Positions 1-11,313 of a stretch of DNA of 64,000 nt are shown here, in pieces. How positions within the stretch are numbered: position 1 is the first letter of the stretch; every line of letters begins with the position of its first letter. Both the position numbers and the translations under genes were made by a program. The stretch lies in the NCBI GenBank assembly GCA_037962975.1, contig CM075672.1, forward strand, positions 126,404,001 to 126,468,000, read 5' to 3'. The notes under the pieces were generated by a model. It was not told the origin of the DNA. It saw nothing but the letters and a program-made list of their open reading frames with translations, and did not search any database. Source of the DNA: Clitoria ternatea. Its lineage: Eukaryota > Streptophyta > Magnoliopsida > Fabales > Fabaceae.

Positions 1-1439
1 GAGGCCTGCATTGATCAAATTTCTGACCGGGTAGATGCCATGTATGATTGGCATACCCAGCAGGGGTACTTCCACCCCCTTTCTCCATGATAGGTATCAG
101 TTGAACTTTTGTGTCCTATTTCCCCTGGTTCCTCAATTACTTTTTGATGGGTACACAAAAGTTCATCTTGTTCTTACTTCATTCTTTTTTATTTTTGTTT
201 ATTTTTATTTTCTAGTTCATTTGCATGATTGTATGTTTATTTTCTGGTTCATTTACATGATTGTATGTTTGGTCATATGCATTGGGCTAGCATTGATTAC
301 TAATTGCAGTTATTGTTATCTGTATGACATGTGATGTAGATTGGTTGGATCTTAAGCATTACTTGGGTGAATCTTGTAATTAAAAAAGTATAATAATAAT
401 AAGAAATAAAAATAAATAAAAAGTTTTTAATTTTTATTCTTTCCAGAATAATCACTTTGCATGATTACTATATTTCTTTGTTTAGGCCAATTACCAATGT
501 GAGCTTTTGAGCCAATAGGGTGTTTAGTGTATTAAATTGTAAATGACCCATGATTCTTTGAGTGAGTGATTCACACATTTGATGGCACTCTAGAACTTGG
601 CCTTTGACCAATTCAAAACGGTTTGTGAATGCATGCTTGGAATGAAAAATGCATATTAGGTTTTGTTTTCTTTAACCTCAGAATTTGTTGATAGTGTAAT
701 CCATTAGTTGTCTCTTTTGAGCCATGAAATAATATGATTAATTTCTTTCAAAATTGTTAACATTAGGGTTTCTGATTCACATATAGAAGAGGCAAAAAAG
801 GGTAAGATAACAAAATTAAAAATTGAATTGAAAAACAAAAACCATGATAGTTTGAGATGTGTGATTCAAAGAAAAGGAAAGATAAGGAGTTTAATCTCAA
901 AATATAAAAAAGAGAAAAACAAAAATGAATCATACCCTTTATGGTTTCAAGGTATGAAGAGTTATTGAATTAAGATTTGCTTGCCTTTTTGTGATATTTC
1001 TTTTCTTACAGAATTAAGCCCTTTGCATTCCCCTTTTTCTTGATTTCCATTCCCATGTTATGAATCCCCTATCCCCATTACAACCCTTTAAAAGACCTTT
1101 TAACCAATGCATGTAAACTTGATAATTGTGGAGTCTGTGGTCAATTGCCAAGCCTATAGTAGTGTTTAGAATGTTGTGGTCTGAGTGGATTGAAATACAA
1201 GCACATACACTGAGTGGAACATGAGAAAGTGTACCCTAAGTTCAATCTTAGTGAATATGGTTTGACTGTTGGTTATGGTATATTCTGGTAGTTTATGCAA
1301 TCACTTAAAAACACAAAAACAAAAAAATAAATAAACACATAATTCCTTAAGTTTGTTTGGGTCTGCTAGTTTTTCATTATATGCTTGTATGGATTCAGTG
1401 ATTGCTTGAGGACAAGCAATGTTTTAGTTTGGGGTATTT
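1..1439 (+). mobile_element. 3' end of an LTR-retrotransposon internal region (noncoding), cut by the window edge
   Basis: No reading frame here resembles a known protein. The stretch is AT-rich and ends in a polypurine-like tract (GTTTTAGTTTGGGGTATTT, about 1421-1439) directly before a TG that starts LTR-like sequence. The phrase 'gcttgaggacaagcaatg' followed by a TTTGGGG tract is a layout I associate with the 3' untranslated end of plant Ty3/gypsy elements. The short ORF at 35-334 is hydrophobic and low in complexity and is probably chance. Family assignment is inference; the rest of the element lies left of the window. Confidence 0.5.
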
Positions 1440-2152
1440 TGATAAGTGTGCATTGTGTATTGTTTTTGGTTATTTTTAGGTCTAGTTTTTAAGGTTTTTA
1501 CATATTGTTTCTGCCCGATTCCCTTGATTTTGATTCCTTTTCGCTATTACTACTTGGTTGTTCCTATTTTTGCAGGATTAATGATGTTCTAGGTCTATTT
1601 TGAGGAGAAATGGCAAATTGAATGAAAGAAGAGACCTTTGAGACCCTTGGGAGTGCATATTGGCAAGGTTGGAGAAACCACTGCCAGTGGTGGCCAACCA
1701 CTGGCCGTGGTTAGCACTGGAAAAGAGGAAATTGGTGGAAAAACCCATCACTGGCCATGGTTGGCTTTGTTTAAGGGCAAAACATCATCAACATCACCAC
1801 CACTGGTCGTGGTTGCCACCAGTGCCAGTGGTTGGCACTGTGGAGCAAAGCAAAGCAAGTCAAAACCCACCACTGGCTATGGTTGTCCCTGTTTGTTATA
1901 AAAAATGTGAATTTATGGTTTAAAAAGGAACAGAACCCGAACCACTGGCCGTGGTTGTCCCCTGTGAGGCCCAAATATTTCAATTATTTAGGGATTTAAA
2001 TAGGCACTCTAGGGGATTTGAACAGATCTGTTTGGATAGACAGATTTTGACACACCTTTTGGGGAGATTTAGAAGAACTCTTTAGGAAGATTTTATTGGG
2101 AATCAAGATGGGCCACATAAAGTTTGAAAAACCTAGTCTTGAAGTTCTTGTA
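1440..2152 (+). mobile_element. Partial 3' LTR following the polypurine tract
   Basis: Sequence begins TGATAAGTGTG immediately after the T/G-rich tract, as expected for the start of a 3' LTR. It contains the CCACTGGCC-type palindromic words annotated separately. The expected LTR end (CA plus a target duplication) is not visible; the sequence changes character near 2150, where a second element appears to begin. The right boundary is approximate. Confidence 0.45.
1675..1955 (+). repeat. Array of palindromic CCACTGGCC(A/G)TGG words
   Basis: At least six variants of a 13-14 bp word (CCACTGCCAGTGG, CCACTGGCCGTGG, CACTGGCCATGG, CCACTGGTCGTGG and others), usually followed by TTG, lie 20-60 bp apart. 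The ideal word CCACTGGCCAGTGG is its own reverse complement. Overlapping ORFs at 1638-1923 are by-products of this repetition. The same word occurs at 39385-39505 and 63845-64000 in other LTR units. Confidence 0.8.
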
Positions 2153-3860
2153 TGACTAGTCGAAGGCACGAATTAAATTCCGATGGGCCACTCCGCTCAG
2201 GGAAATCTATCCTAAGGCAACCCCTGCCTTAGGAACCTTAGCTTGAAAAAAATAGAAGAAAAGAGGAATAGAGGCGCCCGACCAAAATACTCATAAATGA
2301 GTTTGAAGACCTTAATGAAGGTCTACCCGTTGGGATGAAGTTGGGTAGGTGCGATGTTGAGGGCGTTTAGGACACCGATCTCAAAAGCAGAAAAAGGAAA
2401 AAATAGGTAGAGGCGAGAAAACAACGTCTCATAGACATAAACAAAATCTACTTCGCCCGGGTCAATACGCCAATGGAAAATTCAGTCAATGGGAGAACAA
2501 CTCACGTATTCCATATTCGAGGCTAACTTAGAGTGGCTAAAGCTCTCCCCTGCCATAATTTCACTATGGACTCCTCATTTTGGAAGATGAAGGGGAAGGC
2601 TAAAACCTCGTCTTTTACCTAATTATAGGACACTTTAGCTACAGAGGCCATGATACTACTAGAATGAAGGAAATAGCAAAAAAGAAAGGGGTACTAACCT
2701 GTTTAGTATAGAAAATTGAAGAAGACAATAGAAATACTAAAGAAATAGAGCAAGTGGGAACTGGAAGGAGAAGCAAAGAAGAAAAGAATAAGAAGTAAAG
2801 GTAGAAAGGGAAACAATGGTAAGTGAAAAACCAAAAGAAACTCCAAGAGAGGGATATCTATACCTTGAGAGAAGGCAAGAAACAACTATTTGTCATCAAA
2901 GCGATCCAACGGTTGTAGGTCCATCCAGTGCGATGATAATTAAACAGGAAAATGAAAAGTCATAGAGATCCAGTGGTTGGGGTTTCATTTAGTATGAATG
3001 CAATCGAAGGGCCATAAATAAGAGTCATATGAAAAGACAAGAAGATCCAACAAATGAGAACCCACTAGTTATGACCATCTAATGAACCTTTTGGCAGCCA
3101 CTCCATTAAAATCAAACAGCGCCCCCAACGCCTCAAGGTATGTCATTAATGTTTTGGAGAATGTAAAAGTGTCATAATCATTAGGCTAGTGCACGCTTAT
3201 TAAAACACAAAAGATGGTTGATCACCTAGTGCCAAGTGGCATGATCAGGCCACAACTGGTGACAACTAACGTCACCCCCACGTGTCAAGGCAGAGTCTTC
3301 AATCAGAATCTTCACTCAGAGTCTTTACTCAGAAGCTTCACTTAGAAGCTTCACTCGGAAGCTTCACTCAGAAGCTTCACTTGGAAGCTTCACTCAGGAT
3401 CCTCACTCAAGGTCTTCACTTAGAGTCTTCACTCAAAAGTTTCACGCAGAAGCTTTACTCAAAGTCTTCAGTCAGAGGCTTCTCTCGGAATTTTCACTCG
3501 GAAGCTTTACTCGAAAGCTTCACTCAAAGTCTTCACTCAGAATCTTCACTCAGAATTTCCACTTAGAACCTTTACTCAGCCACTTTGCTTGGCTTTACTA
3601 CCAAGACTCGTGGCTGGGGGGCTCCTATTCTCTCCATGGGATTGTGGGTAGGCCCCACGACGCCTGTAATCCCTCTCACATTGGCAAAAGGATGAGTGCC
3701 TCAATATTAGCTTAATGGGTTGGGCCTATGTTTGTAGCCTAGGTATATATATGACGTATAGCCACATGAGGGAACTTAAGTGACACATTATAGAGAGATA
3801 ATAAACCTAATCCCTAGAGAAATTCTCTAGGGTTTTGTGCTTTCTTTCTGTGTGTGAACA
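2153..3860 (+). mobile_element. LTR-like segment of a second retrotransposon, ending in CA beside copia copy 1
   Basis: No protein is recognisable. The right end, TGTGTGTGAACA at 3860, abuts the interior of the copia gag of copy 1, so this unit truncates copy 1 on its left. A TATA-like run (3743-3752) and a downstream leader-like sequence are consistent with the promoter/R part of an LTR. The right flank is ATCAT; I could not find a matching duplication on the left, so the left boundary is a guess from the change in sequence character. Confidence 0.4.
3285..3590 (+). repeat. Degenerate minisatellite, about 12-bp unit CTTCACTCAGAAG
   Basis: About 24 tandem, degenerate copies of CTTCACTC(A/G)GAA, many joined through AAGCTT (HindIII) steps. 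The unit length keeps a long reading frame open (3282-3566), whose product is only a repeat of SLHSESSL-like residues and is not a credible protein. The same CACTCGG core recurs, more dispersed, at 14500-15400. Confidence 0.85.
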
Positions 3861-4244
3861 ATCATTGATTATCAAAACAAAATTTCTGAATTAAAAGAAG
3901 GCAATATTGATAAAAATAATCAAGATGAGATGGAAGAAAAGGAGAAAATACACCTTGAGGAACTACGCATACTCAAGAAAGAAAATGATTGCTTAAAAGG
4001 TAAGTTAAATAGTTCTAAAGTTTGTTGCAACTCTCAGACTCAGCAGATCAACTCTCTTAGAAAACAAGTGAGTTCTCTCACTTCAGACCTAGCTAAGTTT
4101 GTTAATGGCACTAAAAATTTAAACAAGCTTTGGGGGAAACCCACTAGTAGCCATGACAGACCTGGTTTGGCTTATGTTGAACTAGTTGATCTTAAGTAGT
4201 CTCCTTCTCCTCTATCGATCTCAAATAAACATAAAAATGCAAAA

Positions 4245-4286
4245 TGTAATTATTGTAAAATGTATGGTCATGTAATCAAAGATTGT
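4245..4286 (+). other. CCHC zinc knuckle of copy 1 gag
   Basis: Encodes C-N-Y-C-K-M-Y-G-H-V-I-K-D-C, a complete CX2CX4HX4C RNA-binding knuckle typical of retroelement nucleocapsid. The matching knuckle in copy 2 has lost its histidine. A basic run follows, then a GPKRIWVPK linker shared by both copies. Confidence 0.9.
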
Positions 4287-5477
4287 CTAAAAAGGAAGAA
4301 AAGAAATTCAAAGAGCACTAACCATATAGGACCCAAAAGAATATGGGTACCAAAGGCATTAATTATTTCTGTTGTAGATGTGCTTAAAGATAAAAGAAAA
4401 GTATCATGACTAGTATCTGGATAGTGGATGTTCACATCATATGACGGGAGGAAGGTCCATGTTCCTAGACTTGAAACATTTTAAAGGAAGGACTGTCATA
4501 TTTAGAAGTAACCAAACTGAAAACATTGTTGGTACTGGTAAAGTTGGTAAAATCCTTTTTTCTATTATTGAAAATGTTTATCTTGTAGAAGGTCTGAGAC
4601 ACAACCTGCTTAGCATAAGTCAATTTTGTGATAGTGGGTACAAAGTATCATTTGATAAAGAGAAGTGCACTGTCATTAACCATGATAGAACCACACTCTT
4701 TTCTGCTAATAGACATAACAACCTGTACAAGGTTGATCTGAATGAACTAAACAATCAAAATGTAACAATCTTCTAAAAAACTTCTAGGTAGAGGCTATGA
4801 GCACTTCTTGTTACATTAAAAATAGAATTCTTATTAGACCAATACTAAATAAGACTCCTTATGAATTATGGAAGGGAATGAGACCCAACATTTTATATTT
4901 TCATCCCTTTGGATGCACATGCTATATCCTGAACATAAAGGATCAACTTGGAAAATTTGATTCTAAGTCTGATAAAGGGATATTCATGGGGGTACTCAAC
5001 CTCTTCCAAATCTTACAGAGTCTTTAACATAAGGACTCAGACCATTGAAGAATCAATGCATTTGATGATGTTTAAAAGACTGACAGGAAACTGGCAAATG
5101 TTAAAAATGATGATACAGGTCTGGAGTAGAAGGAGTATGAACCTGAATAGCAAGAACATGCAGAGGAAGATAATTTTAAACAACCACTATCTATGTTTGA
5201 ACCTAAGAAGCCCAAAGATTGGAAGTTCAAGGCTTACCATCCTTCAGACTTAATAATTAGAGATCAAGCTGCAAGATTAAGGACCAAATCAAAACTCCCC
5301 TATCAATCAACCATTGCTCTTATTGAAGAATTAGAACCAAAGTCTATTACAGAAGCTTTGGAGGATATAGATTGGATCATTGCTATGCAAGAAGAGTTGA
5401 ACCAATTTTAGAGGAAAAAAATCTAGACCCTTATGCCAAGACCCAATAACAAAGGAATCATTGGAACAAAAGGGGTC

Positions 5478-5482
5478 TTTAG
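5478..5482. repeat. Target site duplication TTTAG (left) of the nested copia
   Basis: TTTAG immediately precedes the terminal TG of the nested element and is repeated at 12576-12580 immediately after its terminal CA. Removing one copy plus the element restores continuity of copy 1 between integrase and RT. Confidence 0.95.
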
Positions 5483-6776
5483 TGTTAGGGAATCGCTAGT
5501 ACATGAGCAGCGAAAATACAAGGATTCCCATAGGATTTCAAAGCGTGGTGTTTCAAAGCATAAGACAAACACAAAAAAAATTCATTTTCAGGATTACCTC
5601 TTGAAGAACACCCAAGCAGTCATAGCCTCGTCCTTTAGGAGTCCACACGAGCACTCCACCAGAATCGCAACACTTGCCAACTGCTAGTTTGACGGCTGTA
5701 GCTCTTGCAACTTTTGTGAATTTGTGCCTCTTTTTAGTGAACGGCCTATGAGCATCTTATGCTCTATTTATAGGCTAAGGTTTGACCTAATTTATTCTCT
5801 CTAAAGAGTGGGCTCCTTACTCATTCTAAATGAGTTAGGCCCAATAGCTTTATTTTAGTCCAACTAAAATAAAACAAAATATTTTCTGATGGTCTTACTC
5901 TATGTGTGTGACCCTATAGGTAAAATACCTGGTCATATTAATAATATATTATTTTATTATTAATATAAGATAAGAGCGACATCTAGCAATGCATCATTAT
6001 ATCTGAATATTATTTAATATCAACATAACCTATAAGTGATAATTATTTTATATGTTTGTTCCTTTTGTCACGATATCCTAATTGGACCCAAGCCACGATC
6101 GCGTCATCCTTGTACGGCCTAATTTATTTTACTTGATACCAGAGTAGGCTTGATCCGAATAAATATCTAATATTTATTCTTTCTAGCATGGCCATGCGTT
6201 TCCTTAGTCTCACTCCATCAAGTGGCCTACAGATATCACTCCTGTCACATAGGAGAGACAAATCCCATCTACATCACTCATATCCCTCTACATAATTTGT
6301 TCATTGCCTAATCACAACCTTTATAGTCCTCTTGTTATAGAAGATGTTTGATTGTATTAAAACAATAAACTCCTCATGTAGGAATCGTAATGACTTCACG
6401 TCGAAGGACTACATATACCATTATCACATTAAGAATCGTTTACGATATTCATGTAATGATCCATGCAATGTTCTTATGGTGGGTCTTTCCAGTACATCAT
6501 TACTCTTAATATGTACCCGTGTGAAGACTTGATATCATCTATATCTATAATCTGTGAGATTAGGCCATCAGTACACTCACACACTAGTCTCAATGTATTT
6601 ACATGTCCCATGTAAATACTTGACTAGGGATATTTTAGGAATAACTTTCGTATGACCAATTACTCCAAGGATAAATATGTTTTAAAATAATTTTAAGTTG
6701 AAGTACTTATTTTATTGATAAGCAAAATAATGATACAAATGAAAAAGCATAAAAGCTTATAGTGCATACACCAACA
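5483..6776 (-). repeat. 3' LTR of the nested copia
   Basis: Direct repeat of 11314-12575 with small indels and substitutions. In minus sense it starts TGTTGGTG and ends CCCTAACA. A TATAAATAGA box lies at 5763-5772 (minus). The 5' LTR has this box changed to a TATAATTA-like form, so the internal promoter copy looks weaker than this one. Confidence 0.93.
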
Positions 6777-6789
6777 ATCTCCCACTTGC
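6777..6789 (-). promoter_or_regulatory. Polypurine tract of the nested copia
   Basis: On the minus strand the sequence reads CAAGTGGGAGAT directly before the TGTTGGTG LTR start. This is the usual copia plus-strand primer position. Confidence 0.9.
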
Positions 6790-6790
6790 A

Positions 6791-7242
6791 CTAGAGCCAA
6801 TCAGACATTTGCCTAATGCCTAATGATCTAGTATGCCTCTCATGTTTTTGTTGTGTAAGAGGTTTTGTTAATGGGTTAGCAATATTCTCATCAGTATGCA
6901 CCTTACATATCTTTACATCTCCTCGGTCAAGGATCTCTCGAATAAGATGAAATCCCCTAAGTATATGCTTGGATCGTTGATGTGGTCTAGGTTTCCTAGC
7001 TTGTGCGATTGCTCCACTACTGTCACAGTAGAGACTTATAGGGTCCACAATGCTAGGAACAATACCAAGTTCTGCTATGAACTTCTTGATCCATACTACC
7101 TCTTTTGCAGCATTTAAGGCAGCAATATACTTAGACTCTGTAGTAGAATCAGCAACTGTCTCTTGCTTTGAACTCTTCCAACTTACAGCACCACCATTTA
7201 GACAAAACACGTACCTAGATTGTGATCTTGAGTCATCCTTAT
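6791..7242 (-). pseudogene. RNase H domain of the nested copia
   Basis: The frame at 6791-7210 gives a Ty1/copia RNase H: the WKSSKQ segment, the TTESKYIA motif containing an active-site Glu, CDSSGAI with an active-site Asp, and the RSKHI and NPLTKPL motifs near the C-terminus. Upstream residues (YTDASF, DKDDS) are still readable across a stop at about 7245. It ends about 14 bp before the PPT. The domain directly follows the integrase C-terminus because RT is missing. Confidence 0.9.
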
Positions 7243-7304
7243 CAATTTAGAAGCTAGCATCAGTGTAACGATTTACAATGAGCTCTTGAGTCATCCTTAT
7301 CAAT
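7228..7304. repeat. Two direct copies of a 20-bp sequence at the RT deletion scar
   Basis: CTTGAGTCATCCTTATCAAT occurs at about 7228-7247 and again at about 7285-7304. The two copies lie where RT coding sequence should separate the integrase C-terminus from RNase H. Slippage or recombination between short homologies could have removed RT; the cause is inference. Confidence 0.8.
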
Positions 7305-8200
7305 ACGTCTTCTTCCTGAGTTACAAGAAATCCATATCTTTCAGGTTGTTGACGTATTCTACCTGATCTACGTAAGTCTTGTGCTACTGGAGCTGGTGTT
7401 ATCACAACATTTTGTGGGTCTTGCTCCATTTCCACCATTGGCTCTTCAATGCCTTGTGAGTCTTGAATTTCTTCAAGTTCTACTTTCTTCCCACTGATTC
7501 TTATAGAGATGAATTCCCTTTCTAAGAATACAGCATTCCGAGAAAGAAACACTTTGCCCTCTGTAGGATTATAAAAATAATAACCCTTAGTTTCTTTTGG
7601 GTATCCCATAAAAAGAGATTTATCTAGCTTGGGCCTGAGTTTATCAGAAGTTTGATGCTTAACATAAGCTTCACAGCCCCAAATCTTAAGAAAAGACATA
7701 CTAGGTCATTTCCCAATCCATATCTTATATGGTGTCTTTATGACAGTCTTTGATGGAACACGGTTAAGTGTGAAAGTTGTTGTCAACAAAGCATGTCCCA
7801 GAATGAGTTAGGGAGGTCAGTTTGACTCATCATTGATCGAACCATGTCCAACAAGGTTCTATTTCTCTACTCAGAAACCCCATTCCATTTTGGTGTTCCA
7901 GGGGGAGTAAGTTAAGATATAATCCCACACTCTTTAAGATATTCATCAAACTTTAGGTCAAATATTCACTACCTTGATTGGATCAAAGTGTATTAATTGT
8001 CTTGCTAAGTTGGTTCTCTACTTCATGTTTAAACTCCTTGAACTTTTCAAAGGATTCTGATTTATGTTTCATGAGAAACACAAATCCATATCTACTGAAA
8101 TCATCAGTAAAAGTGATGGAGTAACTAAAACCTCCCCTAGCCATTGTCCCTATGGGTCCCACATACATCACTATGTATCAAGCCAAGAAGATCACTCGCC
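7247..8200 (-). pseudogene. Integrase of the nested copia (catalytically dead)
   Basis: The N-terminal catalytic part (7983-8171) shows the TDDFSRYGFVFLMKHKSE block with the first acidic residue. The second catalytic Asp position reads S-N-Q-G-S-E-Y instead of the family S-D-x-G-x-E-Y, so it is Asn. The third (Glu) block lies near 7860-7890, with a stop directly after the Glu. The C-terminal part (7247-7699) has the WGCEAYVKH, KLDKSLFMGYP and SGRIRQQPERYG segments usual for copia. At least two frameshifts and several stops separate the pieces. Confidence 0.85.
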
Positions 8201-8775
8201 CTGTCACCCTTCCCGGTAAATGGGGTCTTAGTCATCTTCCCCAATAAACAAGATTCGCATATATTTATTGATTCAAAATCAAAAGATTCTAAATATCCAT
8301 CTTGATGGAGTTTAGAAATACGTTTCTCATTTATATGTCCTAGGTGACAATGCCAAAGATAAGTTGGGTTTAAATCATTTATTTTAACCCTTTTAGTATT
8401 AACGTTATAGATAGGGGTTTCAACATCTAGAACATAAAGTTCATTACTCAAATTTGCATAACAATAAAACATGTCATTTAAATAAACAAAACACTTATTG
8501 TTCTTTATTATAAAGGAAAACCCTTTCTTATCAAGACAAGAAACAGAAATAATGTTTCTCCTTATTGCCAGAACAAAATAACAATTGTCCAATTCAAGGA
8601 CTAACCCTGACAGAAAGGATAAAAAATAAGTCCCTACAGCTAATGCAGCAACTCTTGCTCCATTTCCAACGCATAGGTCTACCTCTCCCTTCATCAACTG
8701 CCTACTCCTTCTTAGATCCTGCACATTAAGACAAATGTGAGATCCACATCCAGTATCTAATACCTATGATGTTGA
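8137..8775 (-). pseudogene. Protease tail and GAG-pre-integrase domain of the nested copia
   Basis: The aspartic protease motif DTG is encoded at 8749-8757 (minus) within VLDTGCGSH. The codon two before VLD is TAG (8764-8766) where the family has Trp. The open frame 8137-8724 carries the pre-integrase zinc-binding region (LWHCHLGH, then CESCLLGKMTK), an HHCC-type site with its His and Cys residues present. The order protease, pre-integrase, integrase on the minus strand is normal for Ty1/copia. Confidence 0.88.
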
Positions 8776-8826
8776 AGTTGACATGTTAATTTCTATAACA
8801 AAAATACCTGAAGTGGAAGTCTCACT

Positions 8827-9680
8827 TCAATTCTTCTTAAGCTCTTCTAGGTACTTTGGACAGTTCCTCTTCCATGGTCCCTTTTGTCCACAATGGTGAC
8901 ATTTACCTTCCTTAGCCATCCCGCCCACAGGTTTTAAGGCTGATGTACTTGGCTTATCCTTACCTTTCCAACTTTTCTTGCCATTTCCTGTAACAGCCTT
9001 TCCTTTGCCTTTATACATGCCCTTTCCTTTACCTTTGCCAAAATTAACCATCATTATGGCCTTGCTCTTTCCTTTAGAAATATTAGGCTCAATAATCCTC
9101 AACATATTGAGTAGCTCTGGCAATGTTTTGTCCAATGTATTCATGTTATAATTCATGATGACTGCTTAAAACTATCAGGTACTGATTTGAAAATAAGATC
9201 GGTAGCTAACTTCTGAAGGAAGGGGAATCCTAGCCTAGCTAGATTCTCCAAGTACCCAATTATTTTGAGCACATGAGGTCCTATAGAACCTCCCTCTTCA
9301 AGTCTACAGCTAAATAGGGCTAAGGAAACTTCATGTCTTTCTTGGCCAGCTTGACCTTGATATAGCTTCCTTAGGTTTTTGATCATATCGAAAGCCTCCA
9401 TGTGCTCATGTTGCTTTTGAAGCTCAGGAGACATGGTAGCCAAAATAAGGCATTAGAAATCTAAAGCATCATCCTGATGCTTCTTATAAGCATCCTTGTC
9501 AGCTTTAGAGGCGTTTGCAGCGAGTGGTTTCGGAACTGGACTTTCCAAGACATACTTCTTTTTCTTTTGTTTGAGGACAATCCTTAAGTTTCTATACCAG
9601 TCAAGGAAGTTGGAACCAGACAATTTTTCCTTGTCTAGGATTGATCGTAACGAAAGGTTTGAAGGTGTGTTTAATGTCAT
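8827..9680 (-). pseudogene. Gag of the nested copia, in three frames
   Basis: The likely start is the ATG at 9680 (MTLNTPSNLSL), which leads into the KLSGSNFLDWYRNLRIVLK block typical of copia gag N-termini. Continuations lie at 9153-9443 and 8827-9156, in shifted frames. A basic Gly/Lys-rich stretch precedes the zinc knuckle, which reads C-H-H-C-G-Q-K-G-P-W-K-R-N-C: the zinc-ligand His is Pro. Function is therefore lost twice, by frameshift and by the knuckle substitution. Confidence 0.88.
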
Positions 9681-11300
9681 GGTTATCTAAAATAGAAAAT
9701 ATATAGTAAGTATCATTTTCAAAATATATTTAAATTATGATCATTTAAGTTAAATATGTCTCCCACTATTTTGATTCAAAACAAAATACCCTCCACAAAT
9801 TAGAAAATCCCGTTGGAAGATTTTCTAGTGTGCTAAGATCCATATATTGCCAAGTGTTAAGTCAGGTTTTGCTGATCACCTAATACTTGGTTATTTAGGT
9901 AGGAAACTTTTTCCAATTGTATCTATATACAACTCTTAGTCATTGGGTTAAGTAACCATTACTGATTATTCATCTTATAAATATTTAGCCCAATGTTTAT
10001 GCCTCTAAGTTATATTCAATCCAATTGAAAACTTAGTTAAGTTAAAGCCCAACAAAATAGTTTGGATATTACCATCATCCCATCACGTCTTACTAATATA
10101 AATGATAGTACCCTGCTTTAGCAAACCCACTATTTATTGACATTAGTGTTGACGAGAGTACTTATTGTAAGGCATTTGTAACTTAATATTATTTTGAGGG
10201 ATTTTAATTTATTTTTAAAATTACCATCTTTGTTAAATGCTTTAATGCAATAAAATTATCCCCAAAGCATGCAAATGAAATTATGAGATGGTTATGGTCT
10301 TCCTAGAAGAAAAATAAATAAACCTAGAGGAACTATGTTGCCATGGCTTCATGAAGTCCTACTTCTTGAATCCACCATCCTCTTAGAGTCACCACTCCTT
10401 GATTTTCTTCTAAGTCTCTACTTTGTTGGCCCGATCAAGATTACATGATTAAAGAGAAACTCGCTTTACATACGAGTGAAGGGTTGAGAAAGAAAATATA
10501 ACAGAATAGAGAGAGGCACAACACGCAGGCTGTATTTAAATAAAATAACTAAGACCATAACCATTCACCATGCAACGTGTTATTTAATTGATTATAACCA
10601 ATTTAAAAGCATTAAAAGAGTAATTAATTTTTAAAACAATTAAACACGTGGGGTCGGTAATAAGGCACATGAAGGCAGTGCCGTCAAGGGTTTCAAAACC
10701 TAGAATTTGATTTGCGCCAATGCCAACATGCAATGCCTTTCCATGACGACCGTCTAGGTTTAAACTCTTGAACCCTAGATTAATGAACGGCCAAGGTTTA
10801 ACACTTAAACCTTATCACTCAACACCCCATAACATGAACCATTCATGTTCGAAGATCAACTCAATTGATTCATAATTTGTACGATGACCATCATATGAGT
10901 AGAAACACATATCAAATATGAAAATTGCATAAACTCATACATTATACAAATTTAAATGGTAACAACATGCATACTAAAATTGAGAAACTCTATAACAAGC
11001 ATTATATACAATTTATAAAGAATAACTCAAAAACATATATATCATGCCAAAACAGAGGCCATACCATATACCTGATTAATCATTGTAATAATATGCATCA
11101 TATGCGATAACCTAAAATAGCAACATAATCTTGCTTGTTCATTTTTGAATCCTAGTTTCATAAAATATTTTCAAAAAAGAAAAACGCAAAGCTTCAAACA
11201 AGAGACGAATTCACAAATTATATTTTCTAAAAGCTCTTGTAAACAAAAACATATCATCATGAAATACAAACAAATGCCCAAAACACGGTTTTGCAACCTA
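9681..11300 (-). other. Untranslated leader of the nested copia
   Basis: About 1.6 kb between the PBS and the gag start with no convincing frame on either strand. This is long for a copia leader. The small ORFs at 10925-11110 and 11145-11423 are AT-rich and lack recognisable motifs. I see no inner element boundary. Confidence 0.6.
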
Positions 11301-11313
11301 GCTCTGATACCAC
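11301..11313 (-). promoter_or_regulatory. Primer binding site, initiator Met tRNA type
   Basis: Minus-strand sequence next to the 5' LTR reads GTGGTATCAGAGC, the usual plant complement to the 3' end of initiator methionine tRNA. It fixes the element's orientation and the inner edge of the 5' LTR. Confidence 0.93.

Larger units (their letters stand above)
3861..5482 (+). pseudogene. Ty1/copia copy 1 (Sirevirus-like), part 1: gag tail, protease, integrase remnant
   Basis: The 5' half of gag and the 5' LTR are missing. The gag tail (3930-4196) has leucine/lysine heptads suggesting a coiled coil. It is followed by an intact CX2CX4HX4C zinc knuckle at 4245-4286. The protease motif DSG is at 4420-4428, with the usual Trp two codons before it changed to TAG (4411-4413). 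The pre-integrase domain runs to about 4760. Compared with copy 2 (44077-45340), about 585 bp holding the integrase catalytic core is absent: the junction near 4764 joins pre-integrase sequence to the integrase C-terminal part (4797-5030). The region between integrase and RT is broken by frameshifts. The reading continues at 12576 after a nested element. Confidence 0.85.

Noticed and set aside
35..334. 99-codon ORF at the left edge
   Set aside because: Phe/Leu-rich product from T-rich DNA, with a direct repeat inside and no known domain; lies in retroelement 3' UTR.
3282..3566. 94-codon ORF
   Set aside because: Frame kept open only by a 12-bp minisatellite unit; product is a simple repeat.
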